A stretch of DNA of 64,000 bases from Bifidobacterium tsurumiense (GTDB taxonomy: Bacteria > Actinomycetota > Actinomycetes > Actinomycetales > Bifidobacteriaceae): NCBI RefSeq assembly GCF_000741765.1, contig NZ_JGZU01000015.1, positions 124,001-188,000 on the forward strand, written 5' to 3'. Position 1 is the first letter of the stretch; every line of letters starts with the position of its first letter. This document shows, in pieces, positions 27,293 through 36,034 of this stretch. The position numbers and the translations under genes were made by a program. The notes under the pieces are model-generated. The model was not told where the DNA came from. It was given only the letters and a program-made list of their open reading frames with translations, and did not search any database.

Positions 27293-30200
27293 TCAGCGCC
27301 GACCTTCGTCGCTGGAACGCTTGCGGCGAGCGATTCCGAGCAGTGCACCGATGGATGCGAGTGCTGCGGAGATCCAACCCCAACCGGTGTTTGCACCGGT
27401 CTTGGCCAGAGCGCTTGCAGCGCTGCTCTTGGCATGCTTCGGGCTAGTGCTCTTGCCGTCGAGAGCGTTCTTGACTGCTTCGAGCTTGGCGAGCGCTGCA
27501 TCGACGTCGGCCTGAGTGGCGTTCGGATCGTTGAGCACTGCATTGGCTTCTGCCAGAGCCTTGTCGTAGGCATCCTTCGCAGCCTGCGAAGCGTTCTTGT
27601 AGGCATCGGAGTTCTTCACGGTATTGGCATTGTCAACACCGGTCTGGAGGTTACCCTTATCGGTTGCTGCACCGGTCACGGCCTGAGCAGCATTCTTCAG
27701 GTTCTTCAGAGCCTCATCAACCTGAGCCTGAGTGGCATTCTCATCGGCAAGCACAGCCTTGGCTGCATCCAGAGCCGCTTGGTAAGCGTCCTTCTGAGCC
27801 TGGGTTGCGTTTGCGTAACCGGTGGAAGCCTTGACATCGGATTCCTTGCCCACCTCAGTGGTCAGAGCACCCTTGTCGGTTACCGCACCAGCCACAGCAT
27901 TTGCAGCATCCTGAAGGTTCTTCAGAGCCTCATCCACAGTTGCCTGCGATGCGTTCTCATCAGCCAGAGCGGCCTTGGCAGCTTCCAGAGCCTTGTCATA
28001 GGCATCCTTCACAGCCTGGGAAGCGTTGGCGTAACCCACGGAGTTCTTAACCGTATCTTCCTTAGCGGCTTCTGCGGTCAGGGCGTCCTTGTTGGTAGTT
28101 GCGGCATTCACTGCAGTGGCAGCATCCTGAAGGTTCTTCAGAGCCTCATTCACTTCAGCCTGAGATGCCTTCGGATCAGCGAGCACAGCGTTTGCAGCGT
28201 CAAGAGCCTTCTGGTATGCGTCCTTCACTTCCTGAGCAGAGTTGGCGTAACCAGCGGAGTTCTTAACGGACTCTTCCTTGCCAGCCTCAGCAGTCAGGGC
28301 ATCCTTATTGGTTGCCGCGCCGTTCAGTGCGCCAGTCGCCGCATCCAAAGCTTCCTTAGCTGCATTGACTTCAGCCTGGCTTGCAGATGCGCTATTGAAG
28401 ACATTCTCAGCAGCTGCGAGCGCATCGTCGAATGCCTTCTTGGCATCGTCAGAAGCGTTGCGGTATGCATCCGAATCCTGCTTGGTGTTTGCATCGGAGA
28501 TTGAGGCCTCCAAAGCGGACTTGTCAGTTGCCATACCGCTCAAGTTGCTCAAAGCACCTTCGAGAGCCTTCTCCACAGCGTCAACTTCTGCCTGCGTTGC
28601 ATTCGGATCGTTGGAGACGCGCTGTGCATCTTCAAGAGCCTTGTCATAGGCAGCCTTAGCTTCGTCAGTACCGTTCTGGTAGCTCATCGAATCCTTGGTC
28701 GCACCCGAGTTCGCGATGGAGTTGTTCAGAGCGGTCTTGTCGGTATCCTTACCATCGAGTACGTTCTTCGCATTCTCCAAAGCAGTCTTGGCTGCATCAA
28801 CCTCAGCCTGAGTGGCATCAGGGTTGCTATTCACTTCCTCAGCTGCTGCGAGTGCATCGTCAAGAGCCTTCTTCGCATCGTCAGAAGCGTTCTTGTATGC
28901 ATCCGTACCCTTTGCGGTGTTGGCATCGGTGATCGCGGTCTGCAGGTCACCCTTGGTGGTGTGTTGTCCATCAAGTGCGGACTGAGCTGCTTCGAGATTC
29001 TTCTTGGCAGTGTCGACCTGCTCTTGGGTGGCGTTCAGATCGCTATTCACAGCTTCAGCTGCGGCCAACGCATCATCAAGAGCCTTCTTTGCATCTTCGG
29101 AAGCGTTCTTGTATGCATCCGTGTTCTTAGCAGTGTTGGCATCAGCAATCGTCTCAATGAGATCGTTGAAATGCGTTTCCGCACCGTTCAGCGCTTCTTC
29201 TGCAGCGATCAGCTGATTCTTTGCTGCGTCAACTTCAGCCTGAGTTGCATTCGGGTCGCTTTGCATGGCCTTTGCCTTCTCAAGAGCCTCGTCATACTTC
29301 TGCTTGGAGGAATCTGTTGCGTTGGCGTACTTGGAATCGTTCTTTACAGTGGATTCCTTGGCAATCTCCTCTTCCAAGGTGCCCTTGTCGGTGGCGCCAC
29401 CATCGAGAGCTGCAGTGGCCTCCTGAAGATTCTTCAGGGCCTCAGCAACCTCAGCCTGGGTTGCGTCATCGTCGTGCATGACTTCCTTAGCAGCCGCAAG
29501 AGCCTGATCGTAAGCTGCCTTGGTGGCTTCCGTTCCGTTCTTGTAACCGTCAGAGTTCTTTACGGAGTTCTCCTTGCCGATCTCTGCATTCAGCTCGGAC
29601 TTATCAGTTGCCGTGCCATCGAGAGCGTTCTTGGCGTCCTCCAAGGCCTCCTTGGCCGCATTGACTTCGTCCTGAGTTGCATTCGGGTTGCTGTTCACTT
29701 CCTCGGCCGCGGCGAGAGCATCATCCAATGCCTTCTTCGCATCATCAGAAGCATTGATGTATGCGTCTGTGTTCTTGGCATCGTTAGCTTCGCTGATAGC
29801 AGTTTCCAGTTCGCCCTTATCGGTGTTCTGACCGGTGATTGCGTTGGCTGCATCCTGCAGATTCTTCAGAGCTTCATTAACTTGAGCCTGGGTGGCGTTG
29901 TCATCGGCCAACACCTCATTGGCCTTGTCCAAAGCATCCTGATAAGCCTGCTTCTGCTCATCGGAAGCATTCAGGTAACCGGTGGAGGACTCGACGGAAT
30001 CCTTCTTGTCAGCCTCAGCTTGCAAAGCGGTCTTATCGGTGGTCACACCGTTGACGGTCTGCTCAGCGTTCTTGAGGTCTTCAAGAGCCTTGTCAACATC
30101 AGCCTTGGTTGCCTTGTCGTTAGCAATTACGTCCTTAGCGGCCTGAAGAGCATCATCATATGCCTTCTTCTGCTCATCGGAAGCATTCGCATAACCAGCA

Positions 30201-31444
30201 GAACCCTTAACGGTGTCCTCCTTGGCAGCTTCAGCAATCAATTCAGTCTTGTCAGTGTTCTGATCGGTGATCGCCTTGGCGGCATCCTGAAGCTTCTGCA
30301 GCGCGTCATTCACCTCAGCCTGGGTGGCTGAATCGTCAGCAAGCACATCTTGGGCAGCCTTCAAGGCATCCTGATAGGTCTGCTTCTGCTCATCGGAGGC
30401 ATTCTGGTAACCGGTAGAACCAGTTACGTCAGATTCCTTGTTCACTTCAGCCTGCAAATCAACCCTATCGGTGGTAGCACCGGTAATGGCTTGCTCAGCA
30501 GCCTTCAGCTTATCCAGAGCATCATTCACTTCAGTCTGAGTAGCATTCTCATCTTCCAAAACAGCCTTAGCATCCGTCAAAGCAGTCTCATATGCCTGCT
30601 TCTGCTCGTCGGTCGCATTCTGGTAGCCAGTGGAAGCCTTCACATCGTCTTCCTTGGCAGCCTCAGCAGTAAGAGCTGTCTTATCCGTGTCCTTAGCAGC
30701 GATCGCGTTAGCGGCATCCTGCAAGTTCTTCAGAGCCTGATCGACTTCAGACTGGGTGGCATTCTCGTTGTCCAGCACAGTGTTGGCTGCATCCAGAGCG
30801 GACTGGTATGCATCCTTAGTGGTCTGATCAGCATTAGTCCAACCGGTCGAACCCCTTACGGAGTCTTCCTTAGCAGCCTCAGCAGTCAAAGCATCCTTAT
30901 TAGTGGTGGTGCCAGTGATTGCGTTGGAAGCTGTCTGGAGATTCTTCAGAGCCTCGTCAACCTCAGCCTGGGTAGCACCATCCTTTGTAAGAACTTCGTT
31001 TGCTGCAGTGAGAGCATCCTCATAGGCCTGCTTCTGCTCGTCGGAAGCGTTCTGGTAGCCAGTGGAAGCCTTCACGTCTTCTTCCTTGGCGACCTCAGAC
31101 TCAAGCTTCGACTTGTCTGCAGTAGCATTTGTCACTGCATCAGAAGCAGTCTTCAAATTCTCGAGAGCTTCTTCAACCTGTGACTGAGTAGCATTGTCAT
31201 CTTCCAGCACCTTGTTGGCTGCATCGAGAGCATCCTGATAAGCCTGCTTCTGAGCGTCAGTAGCATTCTGGTAACCAGTGGAAGCCTTAACATCAGCTTC
31301 CTTATCTACCTCAGCCTGGAGCTCGGTCTTATCAGTTGCGTTTGCTTCGATAGCTGCGATTGCACTGTCGAGAGCTTCCCGAGCGGCATCCACCTCAGCC
31401 TGAGCTGCATCAGTCTTATTGAAGACCTCGTTTGCCTTCGCCAA
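27293..31444 (-). CDS. Fragment 5 of the giant adhesin: FIVAR repeats and LAKTG cell-wall anchor
   Basis: An uninterrupted frame of 1,383 codons from a TTG; the authentic frame reaches back to about 31569. It covers 18 complete repeats plus most of a nineteenth, each with the pattern TDKxxLxAE, YxNASxExKxAY, ALxAAxxVL, NATQAEVxxAL, LxxA. The C-terminus is SAASALAKTG, a hydrophobic helix and a basic tail (ARRKRSS). No signal peptide, so this fragment alone cannot reach the surface. Confidence 0.8.
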   Translation of the reverse strand: MAKANEVFNKTDAAQAEVDAAREALDSAIAAIEANATDKTELQAEVDKEADVKASTGYQNATDAQKQAYQDALDAANKVLEDDNATQSQVEEALENLKTASDAVTNATADKSKLESEVAKEEDVKASTGYQNASDEQKQAYEDALTAANEVLTKDGATQAEVDEALKNLQTASNAITGTTTNKDALTAEAAKEDSVRGSTGWTNADQTTKDAYQSALDAANTVLDNENATQSEVDQALKNLQDAANAIAAKDTDKTALTAEAAKEDDVKASTGYQNATDEQKQAYETALTDAKAVLEDENATQTEVNDALDKLKAAEQAITGATTDRVDLQAEVNKESDVTGSTGYQNASDEQKQTYQDALKAAQDVLADDSATQAEVNDALQKLQDAAKAITDQNTDKTELIAEAAKEDTVKGSAGYANASDEQKKAYDDALQAAKDVIANDKATKADVDKALEDLKNAEQTVNGVTTDKTALQAEADKKDSVESSTGYLNASDEQKQAYQDALDKANEVLADDNATQAQVNEALKNLQDAANAITGQNTDKGELETAISEANDAKNTDAYINASDDAKKALDDALAAAEEVNSNPNATQDEVNAAKEALEDAKNALDGTATDKSELNAEIGKENSVKNSDGYKNGTEATKAAYDQALAAAKEVMHDDDATQAEVAEALKNLQEATAALDGGATDKGTLEEEIAKESTVKNDSKYANATDSSKQKYDEALEKAKAMQSDPNATQAEVDAAKNQLIAAEEALNGAETHFNDLIETIADANTAKNTDAYKNASEDAKKALDDALAAAEAVNSDLNATQEQVDTAKKNLEAAQSALDGQHTTKGDLQTAITDANTAKGTDAYKNASDDAKKALDDALAAAEEVNSNPDATQAEVDAAKTALENAKNVLDGKDTDKTALNNSIANSGATKDSMSYQNGTDEAKAAYDKALEDAQRVSNDPNATQAEVDAVEKALEGALSNLSGMATDKSALEASISDANTKQDSDAYRNASDDAKKAFDDALAAAENVFNSASASQAEVNAAKEALDAATGALNGAATNKDALTAEAGKEESVKNSAGYANSAQEVKDAYQKALDAANAVLADPKASQAEVNEALKNLQDAATAVNAATTNKDALTAEAAKEDTVKNSVGYANASQAVKDAYDKALEAAKAALADENASQATVDEALKNLQDAANAVAGAVTDKGALTTEVGKESDVKASTGYANATQAQKDAYQAALDAAKAVLADENATQAQVDEALKNLKNAAQAVTGAATDKGNLQTGVDNANTVKNSDAYKNASQAAKDAYDKALAEANAVLNDPNATQADVDAALAKLEAVKNALDGKSTSPKHAKSSAASALAKTGANTGWGWISAALASIGALLGIARRKRSSDEGRR

Positions 31445-32199
31445 AGCATCAGTCAGAGCCTGCTTCTGCTCATCCGTGGCATTCTCATACTCAGCGGAAT
31501 CCTGAACAGTACCAGCATTGGAAATGGAAGTCTCCAGCTTGGACTTATCGGTATTCTCAGCGGCGATAGCTTAGCGGCATCCTGAAGCTTCTACAGCGCG
31601 TCATTCACCTCAGCCTGGGTGGCTGAATCGTCAGCAAGCACATCTTGGGCAGCCTTCAAGGCATCCTGATAGGTCTGCTTCTGCTCATCGGAGGCATTCT
31701 GGTAACCGGTAGAACCAGTTACGTCAGATTCCTTGTTCACTTCAGCCTGCAAATCAACCCTATCGGTGGTAGCACCGGCAATAGCCTGCTCAGCAGTCTT
31801 AAGGTCTTCAATAGCCTTGTCTACTTCTGCCTGAGTTGCATTTGGATCTTTCAGAACGGTGTCAGCTGCTGCGAGAGCATTGTCGTATGCAGTCTTCTGC
31901 TCATCCGTTGCATTCTCATAGCCGGTAGAAGACTTCACAGTATCTGAGTTATCCACATGGTTCTGGAGCTCAGTTTTATCCGTGTCCTTAGCAGCAATAG
32001 CATTTGCAGCATCCTGCAAATTCTTGAGAGCTTCGTTAACCTGATCCTGAGTTGCATCAGGATTGGTGAGTACAGTGTTGGCTGCGTCAAGAGCATTGTT
32101 GTATGCAGTCTTCTCATTGTCGGATGCATTAGCCCAACCAGTCAAAGCCTTGACGTCAGCATCCTTGTCGACCTGTGCCTGCAGAGCAGTTGTATCCAC
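27458..32199 (-). repeat. 22 tandem 216-bp coding repeats
   Basis: The array length (about 4,742 bases) fits 22 units of 216 bases, less a few. Units are diverged at 50-90% except one pair: 30279-30483 and 31574-31778 are identical over about 205 bases apart from one base. Their spacing is 1,295 bases, one less than 6 x 216, which independently places the missing base between them. Confidence 0.85.
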
Positions 32200-32556
32200 T
32201 GCAGCAGTGACCGTTACCTTAGCTGTTGAAGAATCAGTAGAACCATCGGAATAGGTAACGGTTACAGGGATGGAGTAAGCCTGGTTTGCCACATCTGCGC
32301 CTGGAGCTGCAGTGATAACACCGGTGCTTGTATCGATGGTTGCCCAGGATGGAGCGTCGTCACCAAGAGCGTAGCTTACGCCAGAAGGTGCTGTGGTGGA
32401 TGCACCCTTGCTGTCGGTGAAGGTTGATGTAACTGTAGTGGACTTACCAGCTTCTACAGAGGTATCCGCATATGCCGGAACATAAGAATCAGCTTCCTTG
32501 CGAAGCTCTGCAACGGTCTTCGAAGCAGTGTCATCGATAAAGTTCTTCGTTGCCAA
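31591..32556 (-). CDS. Fragment 4 of the giant adhesin: Rib/Ig-like domain and first three FIVAR repeats
   Basis: Contains an Ig/Rib-like domain (KSTTVTSTFTDSKG, PSWATIDTSTGVITAAPG, AYSIPVTVTYSDGSTD) and the first three 72-residue repeats. It ends at TAG in place of a CAG that is present in the otherwise identical copy at 30298. Confidence 0.75.
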   Translation of the reverse strand: MATKNFIDDTASKTVAELRKEADSYVPAYADTSVEAGKSTTVTSTFTDSKGASTTAPSGVSYALGDDAPSWATIDTSTGVITAAPGADVANQAYSIPVTVTYSDGSTDSSTAKVTVTAAVDTTALQAQVDKDADVKALTGWANASDNEKTAYNNALDAANTVLTNPDATQDQVNEALKNLQDAANAIAAKDTDKTELQNHVDNSDTVKSSTGYENATDEQKTAYDNALAAADTVLKDPNATQAEVDKAIEDLKTAEQAIAGATTDRVDLQAEVNKESDVTGSTGYQNASDEQKQTYQDALKAAQDVLADDSATQAEVNDAL

Positions 32557-33386
32557 AACGGTAACCGTAGAACCTTATCGGAGAGCAAGGATTCGTAAGC
32601 AGAAAGATCAACCGTGAAGTTGCCATCTGCATCTGTCTTGGTCTGATACTTAGTAGTGGTATCGCGCCAGTATGGACCCTGCTCACCAGTCAGTTGCTGC
32701 GCAGAACCACCAGTTGGGGTGATGGTGACGCTGATCCACACGTCTTCATTGTTTCCATCGGCTACGGCGACCTTACCGGTCAGCACATTGTCTGCAGACA
32801 GGCTGAGCTGATCGTCAACGATATCTACAGTCTCACCTGCGCGGGTGAAAGTAAGGGTGTCCTGAATCTTGCCCACGATGTTGCTGCGGATGGCTGTTTC
32901 TGCAACTTCGGTAGTGGATTCAAGATCATTCGTGCTGCTAGAAGCGGTACCAGTGTTGTTGTAAGTAATTACAAGGTTGTTGATTGGCTCCGATTCAGTA
33001 CCGTCGGAGAAAATCTGCTTGGAGTTGGTGACGTTTACCTTACCGCTGCTGACAAGCTTGTCGCTGTTGCTGGCATTGGTATTACCACTCAAATCGAGCT
33101 TGAAGAGAGTTGGCTGGTCCACATTCACAGAACCAGAAGCCACGTTCAGCGCAGTCAATGCACCCGTACCATCAGAAGTAATGGTGAAGGTGGAGTATGG
33201 GTTTGCATTTACCGTAGCGCCGGAAACAGCCATCAAATTGCCCGCATAGCTACCTGCGTTTGTAGCAGTCAAAGCAAAAGTAGCGTTCTCATTGATATTT
33301 ACGGTACCGCCACCCATTTGCACTACGTTGACGCTTGGCGTGCCATTGGTATTCACCAGCAACTTGCCGTTTTTCAGCGACGTCAA
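32454..33386 (-). CDS. Fragment 3 of the giant adhesin: beta-helix second half and linker domain
   Basis: Frame beginning SLKNGKLLVNTNGTPSVNVV, completing the beta-helix, followed by an immunoglobulin-like module (VWISVTITPTGGSAQQL, DADGNFTVDLSAYESLLSDK). It leaves frame after LLSDK, where one missing G explains the switch to GSTVTVLATKNF. The residues beyond that point in this frame (to 32454) are not authentic. Confidence 0.7.
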   Translation of the reverse strand: MTSLKNGKLLVNTNGTPSVNVVQMGGGTVNINENATFALTATNAGSYAGNLMAVSGATVNANPYSTFTITSDGTGALTALNVASGSVNVDQPTLFKLDLSGNTNASNSDKLVSSGKVNVTNSKQIFSDGTESEPINNLVITYNNTGTASSSTNDLESTTEVAETAIRSNIVGKIQDTLTFTRAGETVDIVDDQLSLSADNVLTGKVAVADGNNEDVWISVTITPTGGSAQQLTGEQGPYWRDTTTKYQTKTDADGNFTVDLSAYESLLSDKVLRLPFWQRRTLSMTLLRRPLQSFARKLILMFRHMRIPL

Positions 33387-34155
33387 TCGCAGCGTTGTTT
33401 CCGGTCATGTAGATACCACCGGACATGGATCTGTTGCCTGATTCATTGGCAAGATCCACTGTCAAAGTTGCACCTTCGGCCACACTCAAACTCGAAGAAT
33501 CGAGCACGATACCATAGTTAGTACCATTTTTGGAAGCTTCCGTGGAAATAGTGGTCTTACGAGGCTTAAGCGTAACGTTTGCGCCTTCTTCAACGGTCAC
33601 GCCTGTACCGCCAGAAGCAATCTGCAAAACATTTCCACTGACAGAAGTCAGAGTTACATTGCTGCCTGCTTTAAATGTGGCGCTCTTACCTTCGATAACC
33701 TGCTGATTACCGTTACCCTGGGTAGAGTAAGACTTGCCGGATACAGGGTTGCTATAGGTCGCTACGGAATTGGAAGCGACATTTCCATAGAAGTTCACGG
33801 CACCATCATCGAAATTAACCAACTGAGAGCCGGTGTAGGTCACATTTTCGTAGTTATAAGTTGTGGCACCCTGGATTGCGCCGTACCACTGCTGACCATA
33901 CAGATCGAGGTTCTTGAAGGCAACAGTATAACCAGAACCCAAAGTAAATGAATAACCACTGAAATCAACAGAGTATGCGGTGCCATCAGCGGATTGAATG
34001 GTGATATCGCGCCTATAGGCATTTCCGAGAGTTACACGAATATTAGAGCTACCCTTGTCATGCAAATCGATATTACCGGCGATGTTGATGATATTTGCCG
34101 TAGAAACGGTGATTGCGTTATAGAGTTCGTCTGCAGTGCTTACGGTAACCGGGTG
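33289..34155 (-). CDS. Fragment 2 of the giant adhesin: beta-helix adhesive domain, N-terminal half
   Basis: In-frame protein from VTVSTADELYNAITVSTANIIN through GTNYGIVLDSSSLSVAEGAT to GGIYMTGNNAAIDV; it then loses frame at the A5 run. Regular short beta-strand repeats with many Gly, Asn, Thr and Val suggest a parallel beta-helix. It has no start of its own, so it is not expected to be translated as a separate protein. Confidence 0.7.
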   Translation of the reverse strand, partial: HPVTVSTADELYNAITVSTANIINIAGNIDLHDKGSSNIRVTLGNAYRRDITIQSADGTAYSVDFSGYSFTLGSGYTVAFKNLDLYGQQWYGAIQGATTYNYENVTYTGSQLVNFDDGAVNFYGNVASNSVATYSNPVSGKSYSTQGNGNQQVIEGKSATFKAGSNVTLTSVSGNVLQIASGGTGVTVEEGANVTLKPRKTTISTEASKNGTNYGIVLDSSSLSVAEGATLTVDLANESGNRSMSGGIYMTGNNAAIDVAEKRQVAGEYQWHAKRQRSANGWRYRKYQ

Positions 34156-34370
34156 CCCGTTGCCGCAGGCGCGGTTGCAGCTGCAACTGCCGAAGAGGCA
34201 ACGCTTCCGGTGTTCGTCTCTTCTGCGAATGCAACGCCGCCGGTGTTCAGCAGCAGTGCGATTGTTGCAGTGGAAGCGAAAGCCAGAAGGGCATTGCGCT
34301 TGACCGCCTTTGGTTTGCCATTCTTGGCTGACTTGCCGCTCTCTGGCAGCGAGTTCTTGATTGTTGACAT
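34140..34370 (-). CDS. Fragment 1 of the giant adhesin: signal peptide
   Basis: 76 residues ending at a stop created by the first frameshift. MSTIKNSLPES precedes a basic stretch (KRNALLAF), a hydrophobic core and a VAFA-EE signal-peptidase site, then Ala/Thr/Ser-rich sequence ending ATGTR. In the other frame the sequence continues PVTVSTADELYNAI, the usual start of the adhesive domain. Confidence 0.75.
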   Translation of the reverse strand: MSTIKNSLPESGKSAKNGKPKAVKRNALLAFASTATIALLLNTGGVAFAEETNTGSVASSAVAAATAPAATGTRLP

Positions 34371-34524
34371 GCATGCTCCTTACAGATCATGTTTTTCGTC
34401 GTGATTTCTCTCGAATTATTAAATACACACCGCGGATCGATATTCTCCCACAACATCTTGTGCCGCATCTAGATTGACGACGCTAGCATGAGGCCATCGA
34501 TACAAACTCGCCGAAAATGTGTTT

Positions 34525-34555
34525 TTTCCCAATAGGGAAATCATCATATATGATG
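34525..34555. promoter_or_regulatory. Two adjacent palindromes
   Basis: TTTCCC-AATA-GGGAAA (34525-34540) followed one base later by CATCATATATGATG (34542-34555), both perfect. They lie 155-185 bases before the adhesin ATG and may be operators. Confidence 0.45.
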
Positions 34556-34694
34556 TTTTTCTGGTTTTATGGAATATTCCTGCAACTCAGTCGGCAGTAA
34601 GAATCGTTTGATATTTCAGCAAAAACACACACATCGATCACTTGACAGACTCGCAGAAAACGTCAAGGAAAGTGTTGTCGTTTCAACCCCGCGA

Positions 34695-34710
34695 AGTGAT
34701 TCACGTCACA
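34695..34710. promoter_or_regulatory. CRP/FNR-type binding site
   Basis: AGTGA-N6-TCACA, one mismatch from the TGTGA-N6-TCACA consensus that is perfect upstream of the other adhesin. Confidence 0.4.
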
Positions 34711-34954
34711 GCTTCAAAACCCTGTGATGAATCTCTCACACCAAGTATTTTGTGATGAATAACACGTATTTTTCACTGTCATAAGGCTTGGCGAACATTA
34801 ACTTGTGTTAGCAAAATCTATATGAAATATTCGAAAGCAATTATCAGCATATTCCATGACTTGAAACCCGAGCGCAATCCGAAATTCACTGATCCGCTTT
34901 GAGCTCAATGGACTGAAATCCGTATTGATCGCAATCACTTATCTTCGCCCCATG

Positions 34955-34964
34955 CCCCCCCCCC
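34955..34964. repeat. C10 homopolymer tract
   Basis: Ten consecutive C (ten G on the minus strand). Tracts of this kind are slippage-prone and control surface structures in some bifidobacteria (established for poly-G tracts near pilus genes, from memory). Here it lies about 585 bases before the adhesin start. Confidence 0.7.
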
Positions 34965-35143
34965 GACTCACAGGAACACTTCCGCAATTCCGCGCCTGCA
35001 TCGGGGTACGGTTGCACATTCTTGCAGCGGAATGCCATGCGCGACGCTATATCCCTCACAAGAAGAAGGCTGCCTTCATATCGAAGACCGCCTTAACTGC
35101 AATGTACTCGCTTGCATCAGCCATGCGTCACCAATGCATGCAC

Positions 35144-36034
35144 TTACCGCTTGAGCAAAGACTCCATAGGCGCGAAATCACTCATTGCATCGACCGGCGC
35201 CTTGCGAGGGAAGCTTTCAATGAACCGAGCAAACTCCTTACCCGCCCTATTGATACGACTCACCAGAGGCGACGCAGTATCCGTCGCATCACCATCCGGA
35301 ACCGATGCACCGAAGTCCTCGCTCGCGGCAAATACCGCAAGTGTGGTCGGCAATGCCTTGAGATACGCAAACAACGGGCGCATTGCCAATTCAGTCACCA
35401 AGGAATGACGCACGCTCCCAGCCGTCGCCCCCATCACAACCGGCAGATCTCTCATCGTATTTTCAGGCAAGATATCGAAGAAGGACTTAAACAGGCCTGA
35501 ATACGAGGATTGAAATACCGGTGTGACGACAATGGCTCCATCCGCTTCACGCAAGGCATCGATTATCTCTTGCAAGGCATTGCTTATGGGACCTCCAACG
35601 CTTGCCAAAGCAATATCATTCACCAATGGGCGCAATGCGTATACCGAAACCGAAGCGATACGCGAGTCCTTTTCCAAAGCACTGCGTGTTGCACCAATGA
35701 TGCGATCAGTCAACATACTGGAAGTCGAAGGTGTTGACACACCAGCATGAATGGCAACGATTTTTGCAACACGTCCCATTTGGGTATGGTCATACGCATC
35801 TTCAAACTCACCGTACTCTCCTGCAAACGGCGTATCCCTTTTGTCTTCCATGTCACCACCTTTATATTGACCCGAATCTGATTCATCAGAGGCATGGGGC
35901 AACGCACCGCTGAGCGAAGCATCACTTGCATCATGAGCGCTTGGACCGTCTAAACCTGGTTCGTTGTTATGCGCAACGGCTCCTCGGACCACAGTTCCAT
36001 CTTCAATTTCGTACTTAGACACATCATTCATCAT
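35144..36034 (-). CDS. NADPH-dependent FMN reductase (flavodoxin-like)
   Basis: 296 residues. About 85 N-terminal residues are acidic and low-complexity; the flavodoxin-like fold starts at AKIVAIHAGVSTPSTSSMLTD, followed by ADGAIVVTPVFQSSYSGLFKSFFDIL (the SYSG FMN-phosphate loop) and LPVVMGATAGSVRHSLVTE. The enzyme should supply reduced FMN to the flavin-dependent monooxygenase encoded just upstream. The two genes overlap by a few bases (ATGA-type junction), so they are co-translated. This pairing is known in Actinomycetota. The long N-terminal extension is unusual; an internal start closer to the core is possible. Confidence 0.88.
   Translation of the reverse strand: MMNDVSKYEIEDGTVVRGAVAHNNEPGLDGPSAHDASDASLSGALPHASDESDSGQYKGGDMEDKRDTPFAGEYGEFEDAYDHTQMGRVAKIVAIHAGVSTPSTSSMLTDRIIGATRSALEKDSRIASVSVYALRPLVNDIALASVGGPISNALQEIIDALREADGAIVVTPVFQSSYSGLFKSFFDILPENTMRDLPVVMGATAGSVRHSLVTELAMRPLFAYLKALPTTLAVFAASEDFGASVPDGDATDTASPLVSRINRAGKEFARFIESFPRKAPVDAMSDFAPMESLLKR

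Larger units (their letters stand above)
27293..34370 (-). pseudogene. Giant FIVAR-repeat sortase-anchored adhesin, broken by four frameshifts and one stop
   Basis: If its frames are joined this gene encodes about 2,360 residues: signal peptide, a beta-helix adhesive domain resembling the pectate-lyase-like adhesive domains of Gram-positive adhesins, an Ig/Rib-like domain, 22 repeats of 72 residues of FIVAR type, and an LAKTG sortase signal (27395-27409). Breaks, in gene order: base missing near 34151-34158; extra base in an A5 run (33370-33374); base missing at 32573; nonsense TAG (31591-31593); base missing near 31570. Each restores a good protein match when repaired. Start ATG 34370 behind AAGGAGCATGC. 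It is probably a silenced or phase-off adhesin, but assembly error in repeats is possible for the last two. Confidence 0.85.
34371..35143 (-). promoter_or_regulatory. Upstream region of the giant adhesin
   Basis: 773 bases without a supported gene, AT-rich up to about 34870. It contains two adjacent palindromes (34525-34555), a CRP-like site (34695-34710), a TGTGA-N8-TCACA pair (34723-34740), a repeated TGTGATGAAT word (34723 and 34751) and a run of ten C (34955-34964). Small frames across the C run have no recognisable sequence. Confidence 0.5.

Noticed and set aside
27239-31183. Long plus-strand frames opposite the adhesin repeats, rich in Leu and Ile
   Set aside because: They repeat with the same 216-base period as the adhesin and are its mirror image. 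They look like membrane proteins only because of the reversed codons.
27458-32199. Possible CRISPR array
   Set aside because: Periodicity is 216 bases and keeps a protein reading frame; there are no short identical repeats with unique spacers.
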